This document shows positions 11,690-22,831 of a DNA stretch of 64,000 nt, one piece after another. Positions within the stretch are counted from its first letter, which is position 1. Each line of letters begins with the position of its first letter. The notes beneath the pieces were generated by a model that saw only the letters and a list, made by a program, of their open reading frames with translations, was not told where the DNA came from and did not search any database. This stretch comes from Polymyxa betae (Eukaryota; Endomyxa; Phytomyxea; Plasmodiophorida; Plasmodiophoridae): NCBI GenBank assembly GCA_003693705.1, contig RBZT01000286.1, positions 62,001 to 126,000 of the forward strand. Reading direction: 5' to 3'. A program made the translations under genes and the position numbers.

Positions 11690-11951
11690 ATAGCAGTGGA
11701 TGGATTCAGAAGCGTCGAGGTCCGAGTCGGTTGTCCAGCTACCCAGATTCATTCCGTCACGGAGTCCGTGGAGGAGCTCGTCCGAATATAGGGCCGTTAA
11801 TAATAATCTGAATAAGAGTCTTTTTTCTGGCGTGAGGGAAAGAGCCAGTTCGCATAGCTCCTTTTAATACGCCATGAACGCCATCATCAGCATCATGGAG
11901 GCGCCGTCCCATTTGTTGCTCCTTGAGGTCTGTATCGGTCTGCACAATCAT
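11690..11951 (-). pseudogene. Possible second F-box-family remnant
   Basis: On the minus strand a helical segment reads ELALSLTPEKRLLFRLLLTA and continues LYSDELLHGLRDGMNLGSW, bounded by stops. Its composition resembles the C-terminal part of the neighbouring F-box pseudogene, suggesting a relic of a tandem paralogue. The evidence is weak: no motif, and frames broken on both sides. Confidence 0.3.
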
Positions 11952-12439
11952 CAGCCGGGTGAATGGGGTGACACCTCCATCGACCCGCGACGACCTTGGC
12001 GAAACCCATCGGATCTTTCAGCAGGGTACTCGGCATTTTAGTGATGTACGAACTGTACAGTCAAGGCGTGCAAGATGGTTTGACAATATCAACCGAATCG
12101 CGATCTGTTAAACGAGAAAAAATACCAAGTATTGTCAGAACTCCGAATTCCATTTGACACCTTGCTCCGGATCAAGGATTTTGACAGTCATTTGAGAAGG
12201 CATTACTGACACAAACATTCTATTGGAGCTGGAGAGATGCTGCCCTTATTGAAGCCATCTATATGCTGCTGATCGATGATCTCCTTTCATTCAGGATGTT
12301 CCTGCATATGCTGCACGACGTGGCCTACTATGTCTGCCGCCGGGGTGTTTCAAGGCGTAATTCAAACATTTCACAAAATTCGGAAATAAAGTACCGTCGT
12401 GGAAATGAATCCAGTGAAGTTCGCCAACATCTTCCATAG

Positions 12440-13330
12440 TTGAGTCCTACAGATCAGCCCATGATTGCTCCAAACAGAACTCGGCATATTATGCAGACAG
12501 CAGACAGATCGTGATCAGAGGACATAAACTGTCTCAAAGGCAAGCGCAGATCGTCATGGTTGAAGCTTACAACTGGTGAGATTCCACATGCCTTAAATGG
12601 TCCCCGAAATCCATTCGTTGACCCATAACGATGCAATCTTAGTTTTGAAATTTCCCTCTTAGGCGCATATGTCCTGATTGTCGAGCGCTTCGTCAATGTA
12701 AGAATCGTCCCTGCTATCAATACAGGCTTGAAAGCCGCGATTAACCAGCGGTACAAGGTGTGTCAAATTCAGTGGAGTAATCCGGACCGAAGACATTCCA
12801 TATTTCCAGTTGTTTGGGATCCACCAGCTGGATCTGAGCTCAACAAGGCGAACAGTAGCCTGTGCACGACCGGTTCAAAACTGTCGACTTGACCAAATTC
12901 TAAGATTGTCTCCATTCATCATTGCAGTGCTGTTGACGTCGCACAGAAATCAGTCAACCAACTTAAGGTTTTCTCTGCAATTTTGAGAAACGTGTGATGG
13001 ATGCATCGTCCCTTGAGCCGCAATGGTGAAAGAAGCGGGAAATTGCTTATGAGACGAGCCGCCTTATCTTAACGGCACACTATTGATCCCTTTCTTAGTG
13101 ATGGTCTGCTTGTGTTTAGACTCCAAAGTCTAAAACTGGAAGTCCTTCACCGGCTGTGACCCCTTAAACTCCGGGAACGACTCGTCGTCTTGTTGCGCAC
13201 GGAGTTCTTCGTATCGCCTTCGTCTGATCCATGACTCGAAGCACTTTCTCATTCTTACCCCAGTAAAAGGCTTTCCATTTCAGGCAAAATCTGCTGACGC
13301 AAACTATCCATGATCGTGCAATATCGCGCA
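12440..13330 (-). mobile_element. Decayed pogo/Tigger-like DDE transposase relic
   Basis: Minus-strand translation in shifting frames gives a recognisable order of DDE-1 (pogo/Tigger-type, Tc1/mariner superfamily) segments. They are KGINSVPLR then FTIAAQGTMHPSHV (region of the first catalytic strand, about 13100-12990), SSWWIPNN (about 12830), VNRGFQACID (about 12730), and LWVNEWIS plus IKACGISPVV (about 12640-12560). Stops and frameshifts interrupt all of it, so no functional enzyme is encoded. The nearby tandem duplication at 13474-13627 may be a remnant of an element end. Family assignment rests on motif order alone. Confidence 0.5.
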
Positions 13331-13473
13331 CCCTTCTGCGGCTATTGTCGATGAGCGGTGCAGAACTTTTACAAAACGCGTTAAATTTTTACTGCGGACA
13401 TCATTGGGACGCAAAAGCAGGCGGGATAGCCCGTCACGTTTTGCGTTTTGCGGTGGGGCGTGGAGTCGCTTCC

Positions 13474-13627
13474 AGGAGGTTCCGCCACTTGAACAATGTT
13501 ATGTACTATGTTAGCGTGACCTCCCATTGAAAATCGCAAGCAGCTCATTTCAGCGGTCATCACTAGGAGGTCCCGCCACTTGAAAAGGGTTAACGTGACC
13601 TCGCATTGAAATACACAGTGAGCTCAT
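13474..13627. repeat. Imperfect tandem duplication, two copies
   Basis: Copy 1 (13474-13548) and copy 2 (13565-13627) share, in order, AGGAGGT-CCGCCACTTGAA, a GTTA-CGTGACCTC-CATTGAAA block and a terminal AGCTCAT. Spacer lengths differ. The pair sits between the transposase relic and the phosphatase gene. Confidence 0.7.
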
Positions 13628-13696
13628 CTCATCTTGGATAGTCCGCATTCACTAAACAGAATTGGTTGATAAACGGTTGTCTATTACTGCTACAGA

Positions 13697-14958
13697 ATGG
13701 GGATCCCTGTAGCTGCTATTCTGACTGTTGTATTATGCCAACTGGCTTTTGACGTCATCTGTTGCTTCCCAATGGGGGAGAATGGTTCAGAGCCGGGATA
13801 TGACTTTATGTCGCTGTTAGGCCGGCTGACATTAAATGATGAGGACGAGCCACGTGCAAAGCCCTCTGGGCCATTTCGTATGATCATGTATGCGTCCAAT
13901 TATCCCAATCCGTCTAAAGCTGCTTATGGCGGAGACGATGCGTTTTATACGTCACATGAACAACAAATGTTCATTATCAACGATGGAGATATTACTTCGT
14001 ATCGATGATTTATTAGAACTAACATGGTAGCCAGTTTCAGGTTCCGCTTCCGAAGAGTCGCATTGTTTTCCGAACTTGGTCTCGCGAATTCTGGCGTTAA
14101 AGACCATTCAGTCGTTTTCAACGGCAACCGACTGGCGTCCTGCAATGGAAGAGGCCTTCATAGAGCTGGAGAATGAAAGAATCTGCGGAACTACCACGAC
14201 CTTGGGTTCGGTTCTTTGTTTCTTGTGATGAATTTTTATTATCTCATACTTGTTTTGCTGTTAATTCCGTTCACCTTTGATGACATTTTAGTTGCTCGGA
14301 AAATAATTCGTGACAACCGCGATGTCGTGGCGGTATACAACTTGGGCGATGGACGTGCCGGGCATTTCCGTCGCAATCAGTCGAGTGGACGATATGAGCC
14401 AGTTGCGATCACTAAGATACAGATGCACGAGTTTGTTTATGTTTTGTGACAGACGTATGGATTGATGATTTACTATCAGTGCTAATAATAGTCCATTTCA
14501 AGCCAGCGGCGATGAAAGTGTGTTCAGAGGCGATCCAGTTTCATCCATGGAGGAGTATATATTTGAAATTGAACATGGCGATTTGATAATCGGTGCGTCG
14601 GATGGACTTTGGGATATTATGGATGAAATGGTAAAATGCTGTCTGTGCCTGATAATGCATTTATACATTCCAAGGATGTTGCCGGGTTTGCAATATTGAC
14701 GCCCACAAACAATCTAGCGAGAACCCTGGCGTCATTGGTAAGACCAGTCATCCCTAGTAGGATTCGATCTAAACCAGGCATCAGGCGGCACAATGTCGCC
14801 AAATGGAAAAGTTCCCGGATGATGTCACTGTGGTTGTAGGGCACGTTGTTGCATCCGTTTCTGAACAAACTGGCTCCGATGAGAACAATTGCTATTTGGC
14901 AAAAGAAAATCTCGAGCACATAAGGCAGAGAAGAGCAACCTCAAGCAACAGTGAATAA
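13697..14958 (+). CDS. PPTC7-type PP2C phosphatase with signal peptide, divergent and possibly broken
   Basis: The N-terminus is a hydrophobic signal-like segment (IPVAAILTVVLCQLAFDVIC). PP2C blocks then follow the PTC7/PPTC7 pattern: YGGDDAFYTSHEQQMF, CGTTTTLGSVL, VVAVYNLGDG, PFQASGDES, GDLIIGASDGLWD and DDVTVVVG. Introns near 14218-14290, 14452-14497 and 14631-14675 fit. Two joins fail with canonical sites: the block after INDG (about 13990-14035), and the last exon, where the sequence around 14815 is one base out of frame before DDVTVVVG. The usual DGVGGW metal-site motif is not visible and GDS is replaced by GDG. Either two single-base errors exist or this is a young pseudogene. The end at TAA 14958 assumes the last frame. 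Confidence 0.55.
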
Positions 14959-15640
14959 AGCATTGGTTATTGTCCAACCGTATCCTAGGATACTGTTATC
15001 GACTTCGTCACGAAAGGCGTAGTACCGCAAGAGTTTCGCTGGAACCGCTCATTCGCCTGTGTATTTGGGAATATCGTGTGTGTCTTGATCCGCCCTTGTA
15101 ATAGAGTTTGAAAAAAGAAATCAAAATTCGGTAAAGGATCGGGAAGAGAATCATGCACCGTTGCAAGGATAAGATTACAAAATCGGTATTTTTGACCCAA
15201 GAAAAAACCCGTTATCTTCAAAAACCAATGTCAATAAACCCCACGCAATTAGCCAGACCCTGACTTCGCAGCGGGCCACAGCAACCGCAGCCCATCATCC
15301 AAATTTGACAGGCTGCGCTCAGCATGTCTTCTCTCTACCTAGGGTTTTGGCGCAGCGTCAAGCCTGTCTAAGCCGAAGAGCTACCGTAGACACGCTCGCA
15401 TTTCTCTACCTGTGTCTACCCTTTGCCTGTCTACCCTTTTTTATAGGCCCATTTATCATCGTGTCAAACTTTCTATCTAACCGGACAAAAATCAGAGGAA
15501 ATTTATTAGGTTTTATCAAGGCGTTTCAAAGCGCTGAATTGCCCATAATCATAAAACACAGCATAAATCATAATTTAAAAAAGCTATTAATCAAAACAGG
15601 TCATTCCCTTTACGATGATGCTTTACGATTCCCCCCATAG
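14959..15640. other. Intergenic, AT-rich, no supported gene
   Basis: A short frame at about 14960-15105 (RHERRSTARVSLEPLIRL) looks mildly coding but has no partner exons or motif. Pyrimidine-rich tracts with a repeated CTACC-TTTGCCTGT pattern occur around 15400-15440. A single TAGGGTTTT site is at 15338-15348. Confidence 0.4.
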
Positions 15641-15691
15641 AAAGACGCCGATAACGTCCTTACTAGGAGTAAGACATTATCGGCGTCTTTT
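15641..15691. repeat. Long near-perfect hairpin
   Basis: Arms of about 23 nt (left begins AAAGACGCCGATAACGTC, right ends GACATTATCGGCGTCTTT) pair with one mismatch and one bulge around a loop of about 5 nt. A T-rich run follows. No gene is adjacent, so a transcription-related role is not supported by context. Confidence 0.75.
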
Positions 15692-16246
15692 CTCTCCTCT
15701 GCATTTTCAGCACTTTTCGGCTTGCATCAGGATTCGTATTGTTAATGCGATCGAGAAATCATTTCGGGATGTAAAGACAGCTTTTCCCGATAAACCATTA
15801 AAAGTGCCGGTTTCTAATTCAGCCTTGTTCTGACGGATGTGAACATTCAACCGGCCTCATTCATGAATCTACATATAGCAATACCTATGATATATTAAAG
15901 TTCTTATACCATGCATTTGACTTTGCCCTTGCTATATGCAGCAAATTGTCATGATTTGAAGCTCGACTTCTCTGCACCAGCATGCTGCCTAGAGCTCATT
16001 TTCCGGTCGACATCGCACCCTTTTTCGCTTCTTTGCACATTCAACCTTTTGTTCGCAGCTCTCATCAAAACTGGTAAAGTGATTGATAGGCATTTTGTTG
16101 AAATCATCCACAGGTGAACAAACAGTAAAAAATCAAAGGCCCGACGGCGACGGTTTCCCAAAAGATTTTGCAACTCAGTTGCTGCGGGCGCCTACAGGCT
16201 CAATAAACAGCCCACTTTAGACGATTTGACGGACGTGTTTGATTAC
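15692..16246. other. Intergenic, no supported gene
   Basis: Short frames on both strands lack motifs and splice logic. The stretch lies between the hairpin and the inverted-repeat element. Confidence 0.4.
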
Positions 16247-16516
16247 CGTAGACGACAGAATAATCCGACCAATTTTTTGCCGATACGGGACACATATTTT
16301 TGTCGTTTCCAAAAACAATAAGGGAATTTGGTCCAGCTCTGATAATATGGGACTATTGTCATATTGGCAAAACTGTTCAAAAACCCTAAAACCCTAGCCC
16401 AGAGAAAACCAGAAATTCCTGCATTTTCGAGATACGGATTCGCATTTTTATCCCAAGAGGACCGGAAATACGGTCAGTTTTGTCGTTCGGTCAGTCGGAT
16501 TATTCTGTCGTCTACG
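16247..16516. mobile_element. MITE-like element with 23-bp perfect terminal inverted repeats
   Basis: The 23 bases at 16247-16269 (starting CGTAGACGACAGAATAATCC) reappear exactly reverse-complemented at 16494-16516. The 270-bp interval encodes no protein and contains AAACCCTAAAACCCTA at 16381-16396. Small size, perfect inverted ends and lack of coding capacity fit a miniature inverted-repeat transposable element. I could not identify a target-site duplication with confidence. Confidence 0.55.
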
Positions 16517-16845
16517 CAAACAAACTTTCCGAAAGACTGCGCTTGTTTAAAAAGTGTAACATTGCAAAACCCCGAACGGACTTTTTAAAAATTGCCACCT
16601 CACAGAATTACGGTCCTACCAGCACTTCAAGTTGCGGAAAAGTCTAAATGCTGACAAATAGTACGAAACAAGAACAGTTGTTGGTCTCGAGGCCGAACTG
16701 CTCGATTTTAAAGAGGCTAGAAATTGCCTATTGCAGCCGAATGATCATCATTTGGTGCATAGGGTTGGGAACGACGTTCTACTGCAAGATGCCAACTTTT
16801 ACCATTGCAGGTCAATTTGAAACTCTTTATATTTTGACAGCCAGA

Positions 16846-19800
16846 TTATTCAGAAAAATAAGCCTGGATAGCTTTCATAGCATAGGTCGACAGAGTATCA
16901 TCTGACGACTTAAAAGTGAGAGATGTCTGTGTTTGGGAAAATGCGGCTTCGATTAGAATATCAGTCCTCTTTAATCGCAACGCCAAATACACACACGCTC
17001 CTTTGTTGGGAACTTGAACCCTAACATCCGGAATGTTAGCGAGTCAATCTCACATCCAAGATGTACAGCAAACATACGTGGCCACTTCAACGACGTTTAA
17101 AGGAGCGAGTTTAGCACAGAACACTTCCGGGGAGCTAGGAGAAACTGGACATTTCATTTCATGGGACGTATCGATTCCTTGCCAAGTAGGGGGAAAATTC
17201 TGCTTTGAAATGTGACCACTTTCTGCAAACAACACCTAATCGCAGATAAATTGTTATATCAGGGTCGGAAAAATCATACTAACATGAGGAGGAAAGGGTG
17301 AGACAAAGTATGCTATTCCCAGATCAGTTTTGATTGCCATCTGAACTAAACCAGGACGGCCTTTCAAAACGCAAGGAGCTTCATCTTGCAATGGTAGAAT
17401 GGCAGGTCCCGAAGCGCCTAACGATAGTTATGCCTATATGTATGAAGCAAGCGGATAATCAAATACCAGGAGCAATGGGTCCACGTAACTGAACAGCACC
17501 GGCAGGCATAATTCCAATAAAGTTCTCGTTAAACTGAAGCGCACATTGCTGAATTGGGACTTGGCCTCGATTCTCAACAGTAAGTTCCATGAATGCAACA
17601 CCTCCCCGTCGTCCAAACGCAGTCCAGATTTGCAGATTGCCTTTGTCGGGTGTAAGTACCTATCACCAACTCTAAGCAATGTGTCCGATCCGGAACAAAA
17701 CCATCTCATACATGGTATTGTTTGGTTTTCGGGAATGCCGTTTGCGACATTGCTGAGACTTGAGGAATTTCTGGAGAAGGCGATGCCATTGAAAGACCTC
17801 CAAGATCCAGGAGATCTACAGCAGACTTAGCCTTGCTAGGAGGGCTTTCGTCGTCACTTTCTTCGCTCTGAGGAATGATCAGCTAATACATCCGAAAACC
17901 AGATTCATTTCCGACTTCTTCTTCGTCATCTTCTTCGGATTCGTCATCATCATCCTCCTCGTCATCATCCTCCTCCTGACCAACAATAAGCTGCAAGTAA
18001 ACTTAGTGAGTCATTATAATACCTCATCGCTACTTTCGGCCGCAGCTTCTTCCGCCAAACGATAAACAACGTCACCGCCTCCTTTAATGAATGTCTCCGG
18101 TGGTTTATGATATATGCTCGATAGCGTAGCAACTGATGAGAAATTAGAAAGCTTAAACTGTTTAACACAATTAGCGAACCGTGTTTAAGAAGCACGTCGA
18201 GCTGGTCTTCTGGAATTTTGTCAGTGTCATCTGAGATGACGGGTTTCTGAGCGATGACAATCTTCTTTGCAGCTGCCGGGTCAGTTGACAGAAGCCTCCA
18301 GTAAACATAACCACGATCTCGCAGATCGGGATTATCACTTCGTTCCGTTGACAAATCCAGAACACGACGAACAAGCTCCTGTAAAAGCGACAATTGGATA
18401 CGCATGTTACAAGAATTATTACTGTAATACCTGAGCTGAATCGGGTCGTTTCAAGAACAACTTGACTGTCGCCGTTAGAAGCGAGAGCTGTACCTGAAAC
18501 GTTTATAAGCTCAAGCAAGCATAACGGAAACGGAGAGAACCTGGGCAGTTTCATCTTCGAATGTATCAATCCACGATTCCAATCTCTCTGCAGCATCTTC
18601 GATACGTTCTGCATATTCACCAATAATCCAGATCATGGCGGATTTTGCTTCAGGTTCATCCAATGAGTCTAAGTTCTCGCAAAGATTGACGATGACACCC
18701 TGAATATTCTTTTTAGAAAATCGAAAAAAATCATCTTTGTCGAACAACCTCATAACGGTTGGGATACCGCCGGAAAATATCTTTGATTACGACAACAGCT
18801 TCTTGAACGACATAGTTCACCTAAGAACAGTTAGTTAAACGCGACGACTGCCGATTCAGAGGACCTACCTTTGTCGATATCAAATCAAGAAGGACCCGAA
18901 TACAGCGTTCAGCAGATGGCTCCAGCTTGATTGCAGCACGTCCAATGGCACGAACAGCTCGCCGAACAAACTCAACGTCGACTTCTTGAGCATATTCCTT
19001 GAACTCCAGCAGAACCTGGTCGACGTTGCTGTCGTTGACGAGTTTCATCATCACTTCCAGTTTCTCCATCTTGACATAAACAGGGTCGTTGTATTTGCAA
19101 AAAAATACCCTCACTTCTTTGCTTAGGATTTCAGGATATCTAACAGAAGGTTCAAATTCTGAACTGCAGCTGCCGAAGAGTGCAAATTACTTTTGGACAA
19201 TGAGGTTGATGTTCCGAAGAGACACATATTGGATTTCAGGTTCAGCAGATAGCAACGTCACCAAGGGAGGTGCCAGTTTGCGCTGTAAATTAGCACGAGT
19301 CTCTTCGTTCTGAACTAGAGGTAGATAGTTGATAACCAATTTGATCGCTGACATGACGACTGCTGAATTGGCATGCTGCAACCTTGGCGATACTCGTTCG
19401 ATGATATCTTCAGCCTCGTTTGGTGTAGGAATATATCTATGAAATAACAGTTGGAAAGTTACGGTTTGGCAGAATATATGTTTACTTGGAGAGCGAATCC
19501 AAAATAAAGACTTGACCCCATTCGGTACATTCATTTAAGGCAGTCAGAAGTTTATGTAATGTGGATGAGGTGATCTTGAAAACATCCGACTTCGCAGTTG
19601 AGCTGATTTCTGATAGAGCTGCGACAGCATTAGCAACGACGGTCGGGTTATTATCAGAAATCATTTCTCTACAGCAATCATCAATATTCATGCTGATGCT
19701 TTCAGGTTGTCGAGCATTACCTTAGCTTGTCGATAAAGCCACGTTCTTCAACCAATTGTGCATTGATATCGTAAAGTTTAGCTGTACAAACAGCAGCAGT

Positions 19801-20384
19801 TTTGCGAACGTAGGGGTCCTGTAACAGGAATGTTCAAAAAATTCAAAAGTTTTAGAACAAATAGTACAGAGTCGCTTAATGCATGTTGCAAAGGCTCACA
19901 GAGATACTCGGTAATTCTATCAACGCGAATGCATCCCATTGTTCGAATAGCCAATGCTCGAACCAGGGGATTCGGCGTTGAGGCTCCGGCGTCTTTCTGG
20001 AAAGTGTTGACAACCAGGATAGCCTAAATACCATCATCCTAAGAAACCGCAGAAAACAGCTGTCTAATTTGAACCTTATCAGGATGGGATCTGGCATAAG
20101 AGATGATATAAAGATACACAAGTTTTTTTAGTTCGATATTGTCGGTTTGCATAGATTTGATAACATGAGTGAACAGTGCAGACACGTCTTTACCAACCGT
20201 CATGGCTGCTATCACCTGGAAAGCTTTTCAGATTCACTGCTATCAAAGTAAAATATCGTCCAACTTTTTTGACTGCCTCTTTGACAACATTGCGATCTAA
20301 GGAATTAAGTTCATCGGCAAGATCTTTAATCTCGCCTTTCTTTGTCGTATTCTGGAAGTATTTCCCATCATTGCCGGCGGTCAT
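16846..20384 (-). CDS. AP-1/AP-2 complex subunit beta (beta-adaptin)
   Basis: This is the large beta subunit of clathrin adaptor complexes, which sort cargo at the trans-Golgi and plasma membrane. The N-terminus ([20 protein letters not shown]) and following exons carry the adaptin trunk: [73 protein letters not shown] and [14 protein letters not shown]. An acidic hinge (long Asp/Glu run near 17940) leads to the ear domain ([27 protein letters not shown]) and the platform, ending [12 protein letters not shown] at stop 16846. About a dozen introns of roughly 45-60 nt split the gene; the last, starting GTATGT near 17090, joins VVEVAT to [12 protein letters not shown] in frame. The start ATG at 20384 matches the family. 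One beta subunit may serve both AP-1 and AP-2, as in many protists. Confidence 0.93.
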
Positions 20385-20659
20385 ATGGCTATATCAGAGA
20401 TTGACGCCGAATCCAGCAAGTGGATTAGCGACAGGCAACAAAGCAGTATGGTACAGATAGATAACTGGGTGAGATCAGCAACAAACTGCGAAACTGGGGG
20501 TCTCACTTCACAGATGGGGCGCAGCAGCCCCATTCTGTGAGTTGAACCTGAACTGCTTCTGAAGCTGTTATTTGTAGCTGCTAATGACCCGATTCAAACA
20601 TATAATGTTAATGGATATAAAGGGTTTATATATAGACAGAAATAGATGTCATATTAATA

Positions 20660-21939
20660 TTAGGCAACACTGGCGCGATGTGTCTTGCGAGCATGCAGCA
20701 GCATGTGGCCCTTCTGAATGCCTTCAGTTGCTAACGCCCTCAAAGCAGCGAAGTTCTGGGCCAAACCAACCGAGACAATGATCTCTGACAGTTGTTGGGC
20801 TGATGGGTTACCCAATATCGACATTGCCATCTTATAAACAGGGTGAGCTTTCAAGGCGCCTCCAATCGTTCCGACAGCAATGGGAATCTCGATTGTACCA
20901 ACAAGCGCGCCATTGTCAATGTGATAGCTCGTAATCGTTCCATAATAACCATTACGAATAGCGAAAGCATGGGCAGCAGCCTCAATTGCTCGCCAATCCT
21001 GGCCAGTAGCGATAGCAATGGCATCGATACCGTTCATGACACCTTTGTTATGGGTCACAGCACGATAAGGATCAGCTTCCGCGAGTTCATAAGCCTCGAC
21101 GATCCTCTCAGCCACGGTGGCACCATCAAAACCCTTCCACGCCAGCTGAGAGAATGGGATACGGAAGGATGCTTGAGCGCGTCGTTCCAGGCAGAGATTG
21201 GATAAGATACGTAAACCAACCCTACCTTCGACCTCTTTGGCAAGAATAGGAGCAATACCTTCGCAAACGGTGTTAATGACGTTGGCACCCATGGCCTCGC
21301 AGACGTTCATGTGAACGTGAACGACAAAGAACGATCGCGAACGCAAATCGGGATTGCGTTGGTGGACAATTCGTGGTTCGATGTCCACAACACCACCACC
21401 TCGAGCAGCCATTGATGCACAGAATGTGTTCGCCTGAACGATGAGTTCTTCCCGTCGCGTTCGGATTTGTTCACAGGCATGCTCCAGGTTTACGACGTCC
21501 AGCAGCTGAACCTGGCCCGTCATAATACTGGAAGTTGATTGAGCGACGAAACCGCCAGCATTAGCAATGAGTTTGGCAGCACCAGAAGCCGCAGCAATAA
21601 CACTTGGCTCTTCGACTGCCATCGGAACGACATAGTGGACGTTGTTGATGACAAAAGTCGGTGCAACTCCAAGAGGTAGTCCCATCGTTCCGATGCAGTT
21701 TTCCACCATAGTATCGGCAACCTTCTCGGTAAGTCCACCCTAAAGCAGAGCTGAGAGATGCCAACAGGCATGAATGTGAAGAGTACCCCAATCATGCTGG
21801 ATCGGTCGAGTTGAGAAAACGTCTCGAATAACTGATCCTGACGCTGGACGATGGTCTTTTTGAAATAGCCGGACCAAACGTTCAGCTGGCCTTCGCCAAC
21901 ATTGCTGACGTTCTCGTCAATGTTGTGCTTGACGTCCAT
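20660..21939 (-). CDS. Class II (bacterial-type) HMG-CoA reductase
   Basis: This enzyme interconverts HMG-CoA and mevalonate with a nicotinamide cofactor, giving isoprenoid precursors. The predicted 410-residue protein has class II hallmarks throughout: an ENCIGTMGLPLGVA opening, VPMAVEEPSVIAAAS with the catalytic Glu, CEAMGANVINTV, THNKGVMNGIDA with the catalytic Lys, ATGQDWRAIEAAAHA with the catalytic Asp, and QKGHMLLHAR with the C-terminal catalytic His. There is no membrane anchor, unlike class I eukaryotic enzymes. One 47-nt GT-AG intron (21740-21786) restores the frame between SMIG and GGLTEKVAD, so it is a resident nuclear gene. ATG 21939 gives a length close to the family. Class II in a eukaryote suggests lateral transfer from bacteria or archaea, as inference. 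Confidence 0.93.
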
Positions 21940-22123
21940 ATCGTTTAAGTTGAGACTTTTTAATTTAGAAATCGGAAACATCAATGACGATGTGTGGGTG
22001 GGCCTTTTGTGCTCAAGGGCCAGCTTGAAAGCAGGCCAGTGATCTGTCAAAAACATCATCACGAAACGATTGATGGTTTTGAAAGAGAACAAAACGTGAA
22101 TCGGCGATGATCGCTGAATAAAT

Positions 22124-22475
22124 TTAGATTCTACCATTTGGGGGAAGCCGCTGACCCGGCACCACGGCTATCTTGGAGGTTTCATTTGCCCGATGAACAT
22201 CGCCAATGGTGTCATCGGTTCTGAAGCGCGCCTTATCCGGCGTTGTGAGATGCAGCGCGGTAGCCAGGTCGTCGTTCTGAGAAGAACATTCGATCAAGGA
22301 AGATATTCACAGATGATGGTCTACCTATATACAAACTCGGGGATAAGGCGAGCCGTGGCCGCTAGTGCCCGCGTTCGGCCTCGCCCTTGTTGTAGATTTC
22401 TCTCAGTTCCAATTGGGCGTTTGCGTTTTGGTAGTTGTCGGGCAGCGCAGGCGCTCACCCCCAAGCAAGACGCAT
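22124..22475 (-). CDS. Small unrecognised protein
   Basis: A clear coding-like last exon (DLATALHLTTPDKARF, RTDDTIGDVHRANE, ending LPPNGRI at stop 22124) follows an acceptor TTCTCAG near 22291. It joins in frame to GRTRALAATARLIPEF. A second frame-consistent intron of about 59 nt leads to ATG 22475, giving roughly 80 residues. I recognise no family. Its 3' end is about 185 nt upstream of the HMG-CoA reductase start on the same strand. Confidence 0.4.
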
Positions 22476-22831
22476 AAAAAGCAGGCTGAGCCTCAACGAT
22501 GTAATAACGCAGAAGAGCGATTCGGTTGCCAATAAAACTGCGTCCGCTATTTTCCTTCCTTGATTGCGCCGGCCTCCGGTTTTCCAATAAAGACGAAAGT
22601 TTTACTCAAACAGGTTACCCCACCTATCTACTGTAGCTACAGGTTTACCGGTACACATGGTTTACTGTACACTACATTAATAAGTATTATATCGCTGTTA
22701 ACACCTTCTTCATGCATATTCGCGAACCCGGTATCGTCTTATCCTGGCGAAGAGCTTCTCTTGCTTCACAAACTATAGTCACAAGTTCTGATGTTTAAAT
22801 TAATCATTGATATATGCACAGTAAATTGTAT
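22476..22831. other. Spacer, no supported feature
   Basis: An open minus-strand frame at about 22476-22587 lacks an ATG; it may be leader or a further exon of the small gene. The rest is AT-rich, with no motif seen. Confidence 0.4.

Noticed and set aside
12454-12756. 100-residue minus-strand frame as a gene
   Set aside because: It overlaps the transposase relic, mixes in-family and out-of-family segments and has no splice or start support.
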